NCBI GenBank assembly: GCA_964538675.1
Contig: CAZIGM010000021.1
Span: forward strand, 1 to 30,155
Origin: CAZIGM01 sp964538675
GTDB lineage: Bacteria > Bacillota > Bacilli > Tepidibacillales > Tepidibacillaceae
Direction of reading: 5' to 3'
DNA: 30,155 nucleotides
The position numbers were made by a program, and so were the translations under genes. Position 1 is the stretch's first letter. The number at the start of each line of letters is the position of its first letter. Positions 23,589-30,155 of this stretch are shown one piece after another. The notes below the pieces were generated by a model. That model searched no databases and was not told the origin of the DNA. It was given only the letters and a program-made list of their open reading frames with translations.

Positions 23589-24179
23589 CTAGCTACTCCT
23601 CTCTTTAAATACATTGTCACTTAACAAATTATTCCTCATATATTCTCTTCCTCGGTGCAATCTTGTTTTTATTGTGGTAATAGGTAAATCAAGTACTTCA
23701 CTGATTTCTTGTAATGTAAGTTCATCAACATATCGTAAGATCATAATAGCCCTATATTTAACAGGTAATTTTTCAAACGATTGTTGAATTGAATTGTTTT
23801 GTTCATTCAATATAACCTCTTCTTCAGGATTTAATCCCGAATCTGGAACAAGAGTATACCAATCAGCATTATCGTTATTCTCCAAATTATTATCTAAAGA
23901 ATAGATAATGTTTTTATTCTTTCTTATACGGTCAATACAGAGATTGGTTGCAATTTTGTACACCCAAGTTGAAAACTTGTATTTATTATTATATTTATCT
24001 ATATTAGTATACACTCTAATAAAAGTTTCCTGACAAATATCTTCAGCTTCTTCTTTGTTTCCTAGCATTCTATACCCTAGATAATATATCTTGTCTTTGT
24101 ATAAATTAACAAGCTTTACTATAGCTTGATTATCTCCAGATTTAACCTTATTTATTAAATTGTTATCAATAGAATTCAT
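23589..24179 (-). CDS. sigW: ECF RNA polymerase sigma factor, SigW-like
   Basis: A 196-residue group IV sigma factor. Region 2 is intact (YRMLGNKEEAEDICQETFIR, then YKFSTWVYKIATNLCIDRIRK), and region 4 has the helix-turn-helix ELTLQEISEVLDLPITTIKT followed by RLHRGREYMRNNL. The ATG at 24179 has GGGGG 9 nt upstream and is preferred over the in-frame ATG at 24221, which lacks a site. It is paired with the anti-sigma gene and lies directly before cdaA-cdaR-glmM-glmS, the place of sigW-rsiW in Bacillus subtilis, so a cell-envelope stress role is likely. The exact ECF subgroup cannot be set here. Confidence 0.92.
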   Translation of the reverse strand: MNSIDNNLINKVKSGDNQAIVKLVNLYKDKIYYLGYRMLGNKEEAEDICQETFIRVYTNIDKYNNKYKFSTWVYKIATNLCIDRIRKNKNIIYSLDNNLENNDNADWYTLVPDSGLNPEEEVILNEQNNSIQQSFEKLPVKYRAIMILRYVDELTLQEISEVLDLPITTIKTRLHRGREYMRNNLLSDNVFKERSS

Positions 24180-24290
24180 TGATATGTGCCCCCATTTTTT
24201 GCTTATACTATATTTTTTCATTTATTATCTAATCATATCTTTTCAAAATAGAATACTCAATATATTTTCTTATTTATTTAAAATAGTAAA

Positions 24291-24312
24291 GAAGTACCTT
24301 GTTAGGTACTTC
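24291..24312. terminator. 22-nt hairpin, first copy (left flank of R2b)
   Basis: GAAGTACCT-TGTT-AGGTACTTC. An identical copy lies at 24460-24481, directly on the other side of R2b. The left copy is preceded by TTTACTATTTTA when read on the minus strand. It has terminator shape, but the pair is better explained as a duplicated site. Confidence 0.6.
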
Positions 24313-24458
24313 CAGATTGTTGACAAAGTCAACAAAATCAGGCTGTTGAAAATGTTCTAGTTCAAGGCACGCTTAAATCGAGGAACGGAGCTTACTTAAT
24401 GTAAGTGAGTACCGAAGATTTAAGTTGTAACGAAGAAATTGGACATTTTCAACAGCCT
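24313..24458 (+). repeat. R2b: inverted-repeat element, plus orientation
   Basis: About 146 nt. Terminal arms AGGCTGTTGAAAATGT and ACATTTTCAACAGCCT are perfect inverted repeats (from 24339 on). A side hairpin TTGTTGA / TCAACAA precedes them. The core matches R2a at 12666-12814 in the opposite orientation. The stem CTTAAATC / GATTTAAG is replaced in R2a by TTAAAATC / GATTTTAA, so both sides changed together. No ORF; it looks like a non-autonomous mobile repeat or structured RNA. Confidence 0.8.
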
Positions 24459-24459
24459 A

Positions 24460-24481
24460 GAAGTACCTTGTTAGGTACTTC
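24460..24481. terminator. 22-nt hairpin, second copy (right flank of R2b)
   Basis: Identical to 24291-24312, followed on the plus strand by TTTAGATAAATAATTTTAT. Together the two copies bracket R2b exactly. Confidence 0.6.
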
Positions 24482-24498
24482 TTTAGATAAATAATTTT

Positions 24499-24720
24499 AT
24501 AAAGCAGAACTTTATTCAGATGGAGTTCTAACTCCATTTGAATTCTAGCACTCAAGAGTACAAGTGACGCTAAGACACTAAAGTGTCAAGTCGTCCTAAG
24601 TGAAACTTATACTAAATTCATTATCTCTCACTTAACATAGCACGACTTAATGCTTTAGCATTATAGCGTGACTTGCGCACTTTGTGTGTATGTGGGAGTC
24701 TTATCAGATTTGGATAAAAA
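24499..24720. repeat. R1d: long copy of the modular hairpin repeat
   Basis: Full copy of about 222 nt with both ends (ATAAAGCAGAACTTTATTCAG and GTCTTATCAGATTTGGAT). The first hairpin is ATTCAGATGGAGTT-CTA-AACTCCATTTGAAT, with one G-U pair where R1b has G-C. Inserted modules include ACACT-AA-AGTGT and TAATGCT-TT-AGCATTA joined by TAGCnnGACTT connectors. Its right end abuts the stop codon of the lipoprotein gene at 24722. Confidence 0.75.
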
Positions 24721-24721
24721 C

Positions 24722-25720
24722 CTATTCGTTTGTGAATTTAGATAAATTAAGATTATCAATATTAATTACTTCATCTTGAGATGGAATTTGTTTTTCAATT
24801 TGAATGCCCTTATTTATTGTATTAATATCAATTTGACCAGTAATTAGAGATTTAATTTCCTCTTCATATTTATATATATCAATATTAAAAATAATTTTTC
24901 TTAATAAGCCATCTTTATCATAAACTGTTGTTACCTCACAATTGTTTATTAATATTTTATTGTTTAAGTCACTAGCTATCTGATCTATGCTTTTTATGTC
25001 ATTATCTAAATCACTCTTTATTTGCTGAAGTTTTACTTTTAAATCATCTGAGATTGAATATTTATCTAAATATATAATTATCTCTGACAAACCTTCATTG
25101 TTTACCAGTCTTTCTAAATAAGACTTTAAACTTTCTTGGGTAATATTTAGAGTTATTACCTCACCAACTTTACCGTTATCAATACTATAGGATTTAGTAT
25201 CATTCCTTAAAAAATCTTTCTCATCTATAGCATCAACAATTTTAGTAAATACTTGAAAAGAATTTTCTTTATATTCAGCTTGATTTCGTTTTGATATATC
25301 CATCATTAAATAATTTTGTTCAACTTCAGGCATATACATTAACAACATAGAAGGTATCTTAATATATAAATTATTGTCTTTTGCAATCATGGGTATATCA
25401 AATACAAGTTCCATGCCTTGTATATTTGTTAATATACTCATATCCATTTCCATATAAAAAGGTTCTTGTTTTAGTTTTCCGTCAAAAGTAATATTATAGT
25501 TATTCAATACCTGCATTAATTGTTTATTTTCTGAATTTACTAAATCATCGTTAAAATCATTAACAACCTCAATATTACCACTATATGTCATGTTCTCAAT
25601 TTTCTTATTTTCCTCTATTGAATTTAATAAGGACTGTTTTGCTGTTTCTTCTTCAGTTACACAACCGACCATTGAACTTATAAGTATTATTAAACAAATA
25701 AAAATAAAGCCTTTCTTCAA
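24722..25720 (-). CDS. Lipoprotein of unknown function (DUF6612/LolA-like type)
   Basis: A 332-residue lipoprotein with lipobox ISSMVGC (Cys20). The body is rich in beta strands and short amphipathic segments (MTYSGNIEVVND, ITFDGKLKQEPFYMEMDMSI, MIAKDNNLYIKIPSMLLMYM). This is the pattern of Firmicutes lipoproteins with a LolA-like or DUF6612-like fold, in which a curved sheet holds a hydrophobic ligand. No catalytic motif is seen. The start is TTG behind AAGGTGATG. It is flanked by R1d at its stop and by the thiZ gene upstream, with about 80 nt between, so co-transcription with the HMP operon is possible but not shown. Confidence 0.6.
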   Translation of the reverse strand: MKKGFIFICLIILISSMVGCVTEEETAKQSLLNSIEENKKIENMTYSGNIEVVNDFNDDLVNSENKQLMQVLNNYNITFDGKLKQEPFYMEMDMSILTNIQGMELVFDIPMIAKDNNLYIKIPSMLLMYMPEVEQNYLMMDISKRNQAEYKENSFQVFTKIVDAIDEKDFLRNDTKSYSIDNGKVGEVITLNITQESLKSYLERLVNNEGLSEIIIYLDKYSISDDLKVKLQQIKSDLDNDIKSIDQIASDLNNKILINNCEVTTVYDKDGLLRKIIFNIDIYKYEEEIKSLITGQIDINTINKGIQIEKQIPSQDEVINIDNLNLSKFTNE

Positions 25721-25801
25721 TTTTCATCACCTTACTTTTTATTTTAATTAATCTAATTGTAACATAATTGAATGTAAATAAATGAATTTAAAGTTTTTCG
25801 T

Positions 25802-26566
25802 TTAATAAGATAATTCAGATAGTAATTTTTTCTTGTAATCAGAAAAACTACTTTCCCCCATTATGGATACAAGTCTCGGTCGAGGTAAGTTAATCTCCAT
25901 ATGATACTTTATTCTAGCTGGTCTAGGTGATAAAACGTATATCCTGTCTGACAGATAAATTGCTTCATCTATACTATGTGTAACAAAGAGAATGGTATGT
26001 TTATATTTATGCCAAATATCTAATAGCCACTGTTGCATATGCATTCGTGTAATTTCATCTAGTGACCCAAAGGGTTCATCTAATAGAAGAACATTACTTT
26101 GTAATAAAATAGTTCTTAATAATGAAGCTCTTTGTTTCATTCCACCCGATAATGAGGATGGAAACTCATTTTCAAAAGTGTTCAGTCCAAAAACTCCTAA
26201 ATATTCTGTCGCTATTTTTCTCGCCTTATTTTTATTAATCCCCTGAATTTCCATACCTAAAATAATATTATCTAATATTGTCCTCCATGGTAATAAATAA
26301 TCCTTCTGAGGCATATAGCCAACAAGACCTTTTTTATCAATTATAGAGTTTCCTTCTAAAAGTATGTCACCGCTCGTAGGTGTTTCCAATCCACTAATTA
26401 AATTAAATATTGTGCTTTTACCACATCCACTTGGTCCTATTAGCGATACAAATTCTCCTTTTTTAATATACATAGAAATTGCTTGAAGCGTCTCGAAGTT
26501 TTCACCATTTTCAAGAGGGTATTCCTTATATAAATTTTTAATAGTAATTTTATTATTTTTATTCAT
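25802..26566 (-). CDS. thiZ: HMP/thiamine-precursor ABC transporter ATPase
   Basis: A 254-residue ABC ATPase of the nitrate/taurine/sulfonate-thiamine precursor group. Walker A GPSGCGKST at 44-52, Q-loop YMPQKD near 84-89, signature LSGGMKQR at 139-146, Walker B VLLLDEP at 159-165 and switch His197 in VTHSID are all intact. It is the last gene of the TPP-riboswitch operon (thiamine-binding protein, thiX, thiY, thiZ) and should energise uptake of hydroxymethylpyrimidine (HMP). The substrate is assigned from the riboswitch and the binding protein, not from the ATPase itself. Start ATG behind AGGAGA, 8 nt after the thiY stop. Confidence 0.92.
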   Translation of the reverse strand: MNKNNKITIKNLYKEYPLENGENFETLQAISMYIKKGEFVSLIGPSGCGKSTIFNLISGLETPTSGDILLEGNSIIDKKGLVGYMPQKDYLLPWRTILDNIILGMEIQGINKNKARKIATEYLGVFGLNTFENEFPSSLSGGMKQRASLLRTILLQSNVLLLDEPFGSLDEITRMHMQQWLLDIWHKYKHTILFVTHSIDEAIYLSDRIYVLSPRPARIKYHMEINLPRPRLVSIMGESSFSDYKKKLLSELSY

Positions 26567-26574
26567 AAATTCTC

Positions 26575-27549
26575 CTAGGAATTGGGCAAAAATTCATTTG
26601 TATATGCATCCTCTATATTTATCATATCTGAGATAAGATTATAATCTAGCATCCATTTTGCATAATTTTCCCAAACAGATTTTTTTTGAATTCCCCACTC
26701 AGTTGCATCATCTTTATATTTCGTGCTTAACCATAATTGGCTTTTTATCACTAATTCTTCGTCTATTCCTGACACGCTACTTATTAGTATTTTTGCCGCT
26801 TCCTCTGGATTTTGTATTGAATACTCATATCCCTGTGCTGTAGCATTTATAAATCTTTTTATAGTATCTGGATTCTCATTTATATAAGTCTCACTTGTAA
26901 TGATAACAGGTGTGTAATAATCTAATTGAGGAGACAAATCCCTTAACTCAATAAAATTTATAGGATAGTTTCTTAGTTCCGCTTCTATTCCGGTCCACCC
27001 ATAATATATCCACTCGAAATCTATATCCTTTTCAGTTGCTGTAAAAAAATCTGCTGCACCTGCATTTACAAAATTAACTTTACTAATGTCTCCTCCGTCT
27101 CTTTTCATTACAGATTCAATTACGGCACTCTCAATAGGCGATCCCCATCCTCCATAAGTCTTACCTTCGAAATCTTTAGGTGTTGTTATATTTTTCCCAA
27201 TAGGAGACGCAAAACCAGAGGTATTATGTTGTATAATCGTTGCTATCGAAACAATAGGAATTTGAGTAGACCTAGCATATGTTACTTCTTCTTGATAACT
27301 TATTCCAAACTCTGCTTTGCCTGAAGCAATAAATTGTGCTGTACTTCCTTCAGAAGATTGTATTATATCAACCTTTAATCCCTGCTCATCATAATAACCG
27401 TTTTTTAATGCTACATATAAACCAGTATGATTAGTATTAGGTGTCCAATCTAACATTATTGTTATTGATTCATTTTTCTCATTAGTGCAACCCGATAATA
27501 AAATAAGTACTAACATTATCATAATAATAATTAACTTTAATTTTCTCAT
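26575..27549 (-). CDS. thiY: HMP-binding lipoprotein, NMT1/THI5-like
   Basis: A 324-residue substrate-binding lipoprotein. Lipobox LILLSGC (Cys21). The mature part starts ITIMLDWTPNTNHTGLYVAL, the signature of the NMT1/THI5-like HMP-binding proteins (ThiY), followed by EEVTYARSTQIPIVSIA, GGWGSPIESAVIE and IDFEWIYYGWTGIE. It binds a pyrimidine precursor of thiamine outside the cell and delivers it to ThiX/ThiZ. Start ATG behind AAAGGAG. It lies between thiX and thiZ under the TPP riboswitch, which confirms the pathway. Confidence 0.94.
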   Translation of the reverse strand: MRKLKLIIIMIMLVLILLSGCTNEKNESITIMLDWTPNTNHTGLYVALKNGYYDEQGLKVDIIQSSEGSTAQFIASGKAEFGISYQEEVTYARSTQIPIVSIATIIQHNTSGFASPIGKNITTPKDFEGKTYGGWGSPIESAVIESVMKRDGGDISKVNFVNAGAADFFTATEKDIDFEWIYYGWTGIEAELRNYPINFIELRDLSPQLDYYTPVIITSETYINENPDTIKRFINATAQGYEYSIQNPEEAAKILISSVSGIDEELVIKSQLWLSTKYKDDATEWGIQKKSVWENYAKWMLDYNLISDMINIEDAYTNEFLPNS

Positions 27550-27571
27550 TTTTTACAGCTCCTTTAATAAA

Positions 27572-28333
27572 TTATCTAGCTTCGTCACTTTTGTTCCATG
27601 GAATAATCATATTTTCTAAAAACAATATAAAACTATAAAGCATGACACTAATTGCTACTATTACAATAATTCCAGCAAATACTTGTTCTGTCATAAAAGA
27701 GTTGAAAGTATTTTTTATATATAATCCTAATCCTTTACTCGCTATTATCCACTCCCCGATTACTGCTCCCATAACACTATATGTAGCTGCTATTCTTAAT
27801 CCTGAAAAAAAATAAGGAAGTGCCGAGGGAAATTTTACTTTCTTAAATATCTGCCACTTCGTTGCATTCATTGATTTTAATAAATTAATCAATCCTTTAT
27901 CAGCACTATTTAATCCATCAGTAAGATTCGTAACAATTGGGAAAAAATCCACTAAAGCAACTATTATTATTTTGGGCAAAATTCCAAACCCAAACCAAAT
28001 AAATAGTAGAGGTGCTATTGCAAATATTGGTATGGTTTGAGAAGCAACTAGTATTGGAAAAACTCCTCTTTTTATAATTAAGAACCTATCAATTATAATT
28101 GCCAGTAAAATAGAAATAATTATTGCTAGTCCAAACCCTAACAAAGCTTCATATAATGTTACCCAAGCATTTGCTAATATGATTCTTCTTTCATTAATTA
28201 AGGCAGCTAATATTTGGGTTGGTGAAGGCAATAACCATCTAGGAGGTTGGAATAAAAATACCATGGCTTCCCATAAGATTAATGTCATAACTATAAATAT
28301 TAACGCAGAACGATTTCTCTTTAAAACTTGCAT
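27572..28333 (-). CDS. thiX: HMP/thiamine-precursor ABC transporter permease
   Basis: A 253-residue permease of the BPD (SsuC/TauC/ThiX) type with about six membrane helices. The first helix is AALIFIVMTLILWEAMVFLF-like at about 9-29. The cytoplasmic coupling loop (about 150-180, with MNATKWQIFKKVKFPSALPYF then FSGLRIA, the EAA-type loop) is typical. It forms the membrane channel for ThiY and ThiZ. An ATG follows CGGAG, 5 nt after the stop of the thiamine-binding-protein gene, so translation is likely coupled. Confidence 0.92.
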   Translation of the reverse strand: MQVLKRNRSALIFIVMTLILWEAMVFLFQPPRWLLPSPTQILAALINERRIILANAWVTLYEALLGFGLAIIISILLAIIIDRFLIIKRGVFPILVASQTIPIFAIAPLLFIWFGFGILPKIIIVALVDFFPIVTNLTDGLNSADKGLINLLKSMNATKWQIFKKVKFPSALPYFFSGLRIAATYSVMGAVIGEWIIASKGLGLYIKNTFNSFMTEQVFAGIIVIVAISVMLYSFILFLENMIIPWNKSDEAR

Positions 28334-28338
28334 TTATA

Positions 28339-28629
28339 TCAGCTCCGGTATTTGCCTATTTTCTCTTCTATTGTTACACCCAAGGGATGGTAATCAATTT
28401 TTACAACTGATAACACTCTTTCTGCGCCTGCTTTTACACATACCTCTTGAACCTCTTTTACTATTTCCAATAACTGATCTAATTTTCCTTCCATAGTTGT
28501 TTCCATAGGACCAACTATATATTTAACCCCCGACTCTTTAATTACATTAATCGCCAAATCAACTACCCTATAAGTATCTTTATCAGCAACCTTCGGTATT
28601 ACTTGTATGCTTAAATTAACTGTTGGCAT
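28339..28629 (-). CDS. Thiamine-binding protein, MTH1187/YkoF (DUF77) family
   Basis: A 96-residue protein starting MPTVNLSIQVIPKV. The conserved pieces YIVGPMETTMEGKLDQLLEI and VVKIDYHPLGVTIEEKIGKY mark the MTH1187 (YqgV/DUF77) family, small proteins related to the thiamine-pyrimidine binding YkoF. The true start is the ATG at 28629 behind AGGTGAT. An upstream in-frame ATG at 28737 lies inside the TPP aptamer and would translate the riboswitch, so it is rejected. It is the first gene of the HMP operon. Confidence 0.9.
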   Translation of the reverse strand: MPTVNLSIQVIPKVADKDTYRVVDLAINVIKESGVKYIVGPMETTMEGKLDQLLEIVKEVQEVCVKAGAERVLSVVKIDYHPLGVTIEEKIGKYRS

Positions 28630-28662
28630 TTTTATCACCTCATTATTTCTAAAAATATATAT

Positions 28663-28687
28663 AAAAAAGCTGACCTGATTGGTCAGC
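28663..28687 (-). terminator. TPP-riboswitch terminator
   Basis: On the minus strand GCTGACC-AATCA-GGTCAGC is followed by TTTTTT. It lies between the aptamer and the first ATG, so transcription stops when TPP is bound. Confidence 0.92.
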
Positions 28688-28710
28688 ATATGTATTATTA
28701 AGCTAAAATT

Positions 28711-28812
28711 ATAGAAGTGCTTTCCCTCCGCTGGCATTATCCAGATCAGGTTATTGGGTCGATATTATTATAGCAATACCCTCTCAGCCAAACTCTTTGG
28801 CTCCCCCTTATT
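28711..28812 (-). ncRNA. TPP riboswitch (THI element)
   Basis: On the minus strand the aptamer shows the conserved elements GGGGGAGCC, GGCTGAGAGGG, ACCTGATCTGGATAATGCC and AGCGGAGGGAA in order. These are the thi-box core that binds thiamine pyrophosphate. It controls the thiamine-precursor uptake operon. Confidence 0.97.
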
Positions 28813-28821
28813 ATTCAATTA

Positions 28822-28858
28822 TGTATTATAATATCATTATTTATTTATTTGTCAAATA
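28822..28858 (-). promoter_or_regulatory. Promoter of the TPP-riboswitch operon
   Basis: On the minus strand TTGACA is followed after 16 nt by TATTAT (or after 19 nt by TATAAT), about 15-20 nt upstream of the aptamer. It begins directly after the arginase stop. Confidence 0.7.
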
Positions 28859-28862
28859 TAGA

Positions 28863-29762
28863 TTATAATAATTTTTCTCCAAAGGCCGAACCCATCAATC
28901 CAACTGCAATTTCTGCAGTTTTGTTTCTATCATCTAATATTGGGTTTACTTCAACAAACTCTGCAGATATTAAAAATTTAGCCTCTGCTAACATTTCCAT
29001 TGCCAGATGTCCTTCTCTATATGTTATACCGCCTGTAACAGGGGTCCCAACTCCCGGTGCATCGCTAGGGTCCAATCCATCTAAATCAAAGCTTAAATGT
29101 ACCCCATCAGTATTTTTCTTTAAATAATTAATAGCTTCTTCCATTACTCTAGTCATTCCCAGTCTATCAATTTCATGCATAGTATAGACCTTTATACCTA
29201 ATTTCTTAATTAAATCTTTTTCACCTTTATCTAAGTATCTCGCTCCAACAATTACTATATTTTCCGGTTTTAATTTAGGAGAAAAATTAAATATATTTAC
29301 TAGGTCAGGATGTCCAAATCCTAGGCTTATTGCAAGAGGCATACCATGTATGTTACCTGTCGGAGAAGTTTCCGGTGTATTTAAGTCCCCATGAGCATCA
29401 ATCCAGATAACACCAAAATCTTTTTTATTGTTTGCTATACCTGCAATTGTACCAAGTCCAATACTATGGTCTCCTCCCAATACTAAAGGAAATCTACCAT
29501 CCTTAATTATATTTGAAACCGTTTTTGCTAATTCTTCATTTACGGCTTTAACCTCTTTCAAATATCTAAACTTTGTATTTTCTATATTATATTTTTCCGG
29601 AGTAGGTACACTTAAATCCCCATAATCCACTACGTCGTATCCAGCTTTTTCCATTCTTTCATTAAGATTTGCATATCTTATAGCACTAGGACCCATGTCA
29701 ACTCCTCTACGTCCAGCGCCTAAATCTAAAGGTACTCCAATTATAGAAATATCCTTTTGCAT
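28863..29762 (-). CDS. rocF: Arginase
   Basis: A 299-residue ureohydrolase that splits arginine into ornithine and urea with a two-manganese centre. Metal ligands are in place: GGDHS (His99), DAHGDLNT (Asp122, His124, Asp126) and SFDLDGLDP (Asp226, Asp228). The start IIGVPLDLGAGRRGVDMGP and the RDxxT-like end region (Glu271 in FVEVNPILDDRNKT) favour arginase over agmatinase. The length equals that of Bacillus RocF. Start ATG behind TGGAGTG. No other arginine-catabolism gene is in the window. Ornithine could feed proline or energy metabolism. Confidence 0.95.
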   Translation of the reverse strand: MQKDISIIGVPLDLGAGRRGVDMGPSAIRYANLNERMEKAGYDVVDYGDLSVPTPEKYNIENTKFRYLKEVKAVNEELAKTVSNIIKDGRFPLVLGGDHSIGLGTIAGIANNKKDFGVIWIDAHGDLNTPETSPTGNIHGMPLAISLGFGHPDLVNIFNFSPKLKPENIVIVGARYLDKGEKDLIKKLGIKVYTMHEIDRLGMTRVMEEAINYLKKNTDGVHLSFDLDGLDPSDAPGVGTPVTGGITYREGHLAMEMLAEAKFLISAEFVEVNPILDDRNKTAEIAVGLMGSAFGEKLL

Positions 29763-29852
29763 TACAAATCACTCCATAATTATTTAATAGATATTTTACT
29801 TTATTGCTTTTTACAATAATATAAAAACTCAAGTAAGTAATCATAATAAAAT

Positions 29853-29876
29853 AAAAAAACCATTTAAGGTTTATTT
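29853..29876 (-). terminator. Weak terminator of a gene beyond the right edge
   Basis: On the minus strand AAACC-TTAAAT-GGTTT and a run of seven T. Short stem; it would end a minus-strand transcript coming from right of the window. The rest of 29763-30000 shows no gene. Confidence 0.45.
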
Positions 29877-30000
29877 TTCATTAAAATATTTTATTATTAT
29901 TACCATTCTTATTATACATCATAATTTATAAAATACATAACTATTAATGAAACAATAAAAAATACATTTTCACTTGAAGATATATTTTTAGTTGAGACTT

Positions 30001-30155
30001 GAAGCACCCTCGCGGGCACACATTTTTTCTCGAACTGACTGATTAATCGACGTAGTACTCGAAATATTTATAGAGCACCCTTACGGGCACTACGATTTCG
30101 TTTGAGCTAGAATTTTATTCGACGTGGTACAAATGATTATTAATGGAGCACCCTT
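30001..30155. repeat. Degenerate tandem repeat, period about 72 nt, running off the right edge
   Basis: GCACCC recurs at 30004, 30075 and 30148 (spacings 71 and 73). Each unit has GCACCCTnnCGGGCAC near its start and TCGACGTRGTAC about 45 nt later. Between these the sequence is only partly conserved. At least two full units and the start of a third are visible. Confidence 0.6.

Noticed and set aside
28630..28737. N-terminal extension of the thiamine-binding protein
   Set aside because: It translates the TPP aptamer and terminator; the ATG at 28629 has its own ribosome site.
30001..30155. CRISPR array
   Set aside because: Units are degenerate over their whole length, with no identical 24-40 nt repeats or unrelated spacers of constant size, and no cas gene is visible.

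Overview
The window is AT-rich (roughly 30 % GC by eye) and reads as the chromosome of a low-GC, endospore-forming member of the Firmicutes, most likely an anaerobic clostridial or alkaliphilic lineage; the species cannot be fixed from sequence alone. Evidence: Bacillus/Clostridium gene orders (acpS, LolA-like lipoprotein, alr, ndoAI, ndoA; sigW-like, anti-sigma, cdaA, cdaR, glmM, glmS), a CmpA-like sporulation microprotein, the DUF134/DUF5320/DUF438 families typical of anaerobes, strong Shine-Dalgarno sites with frequent TTG and GTG starts, and three Firmicutes-style regulatory RNAs.

Layout. 1-494: end of a modular structured repeat and a 43-codon cmpA-like gene on the plus strand that overlaps the 3' end of tex. 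478-8694 (minus): tex, the NdoA/NdoAI toxin-antitoxin pair, alr with a small membrane protein, a LolA-like sporulation/germination-type lipoprotein, the NAD(P)HX repair enzyme Nnr and AcpS. 8855-9722: a TerC-family metal exporter under a yybP-ykoY manganese riboswitch. 9884-10303 (plus): NikR. 10380-14741 (minus): a chemoreceptor, a DUF134 regulator, two tandem Gly-rich DUF5320-like small proteins (the second only 57 codons) and a DUF438 hemerythrin/PAS protein. 15050-16942 (plus): a possibly frameshifted small ORF, an unrecognised seven-helix membrane protein and a TPR lipoprotein. 17198-24179 (minus): glmS with its self-cleaving ribozyme, glmM, cdaR, cdaA, then a separately terminated ECF sigma/anti-sigma pair. 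24722-25720: a lipoprotein. 25802-28810: an HMP (thiamine precursor) ABC transporter operon headed by a TPP riboswitch with its own terminator. 28863-29762: arginase. The right edge enters a degenerate tandem repeat with a period of about 72 nt.

How the parts work together. glmM and glmS make the amino-sugar precursor of peptidoglycan, and CdaA/CdaR make c-di-AMP in the same transcription direction, so wall synthesis and turgor signalling are linked. AcpS, Alr, the LolA-like lipoprotein and CmpA add lipid, wall and spore functions. Metal handling appears three times: Mn (riboswitch plus TerC), Ni (NikR) and di-iron (DUF438).

The most unusual material is non-coding: a dispersed, size-variable repeat family (R1, four copies) assembled from hairpin modules joined by a TAGCnnGACTT connector; a second repeat (R2, two inverted copies) with covarying stems, one copy flanked by a duplicated hairpin; the 72-nt repeats at the right edge; and a leader peptide ORF with a strong ribosome site that runs across the glmS ribozyme cleavage site.
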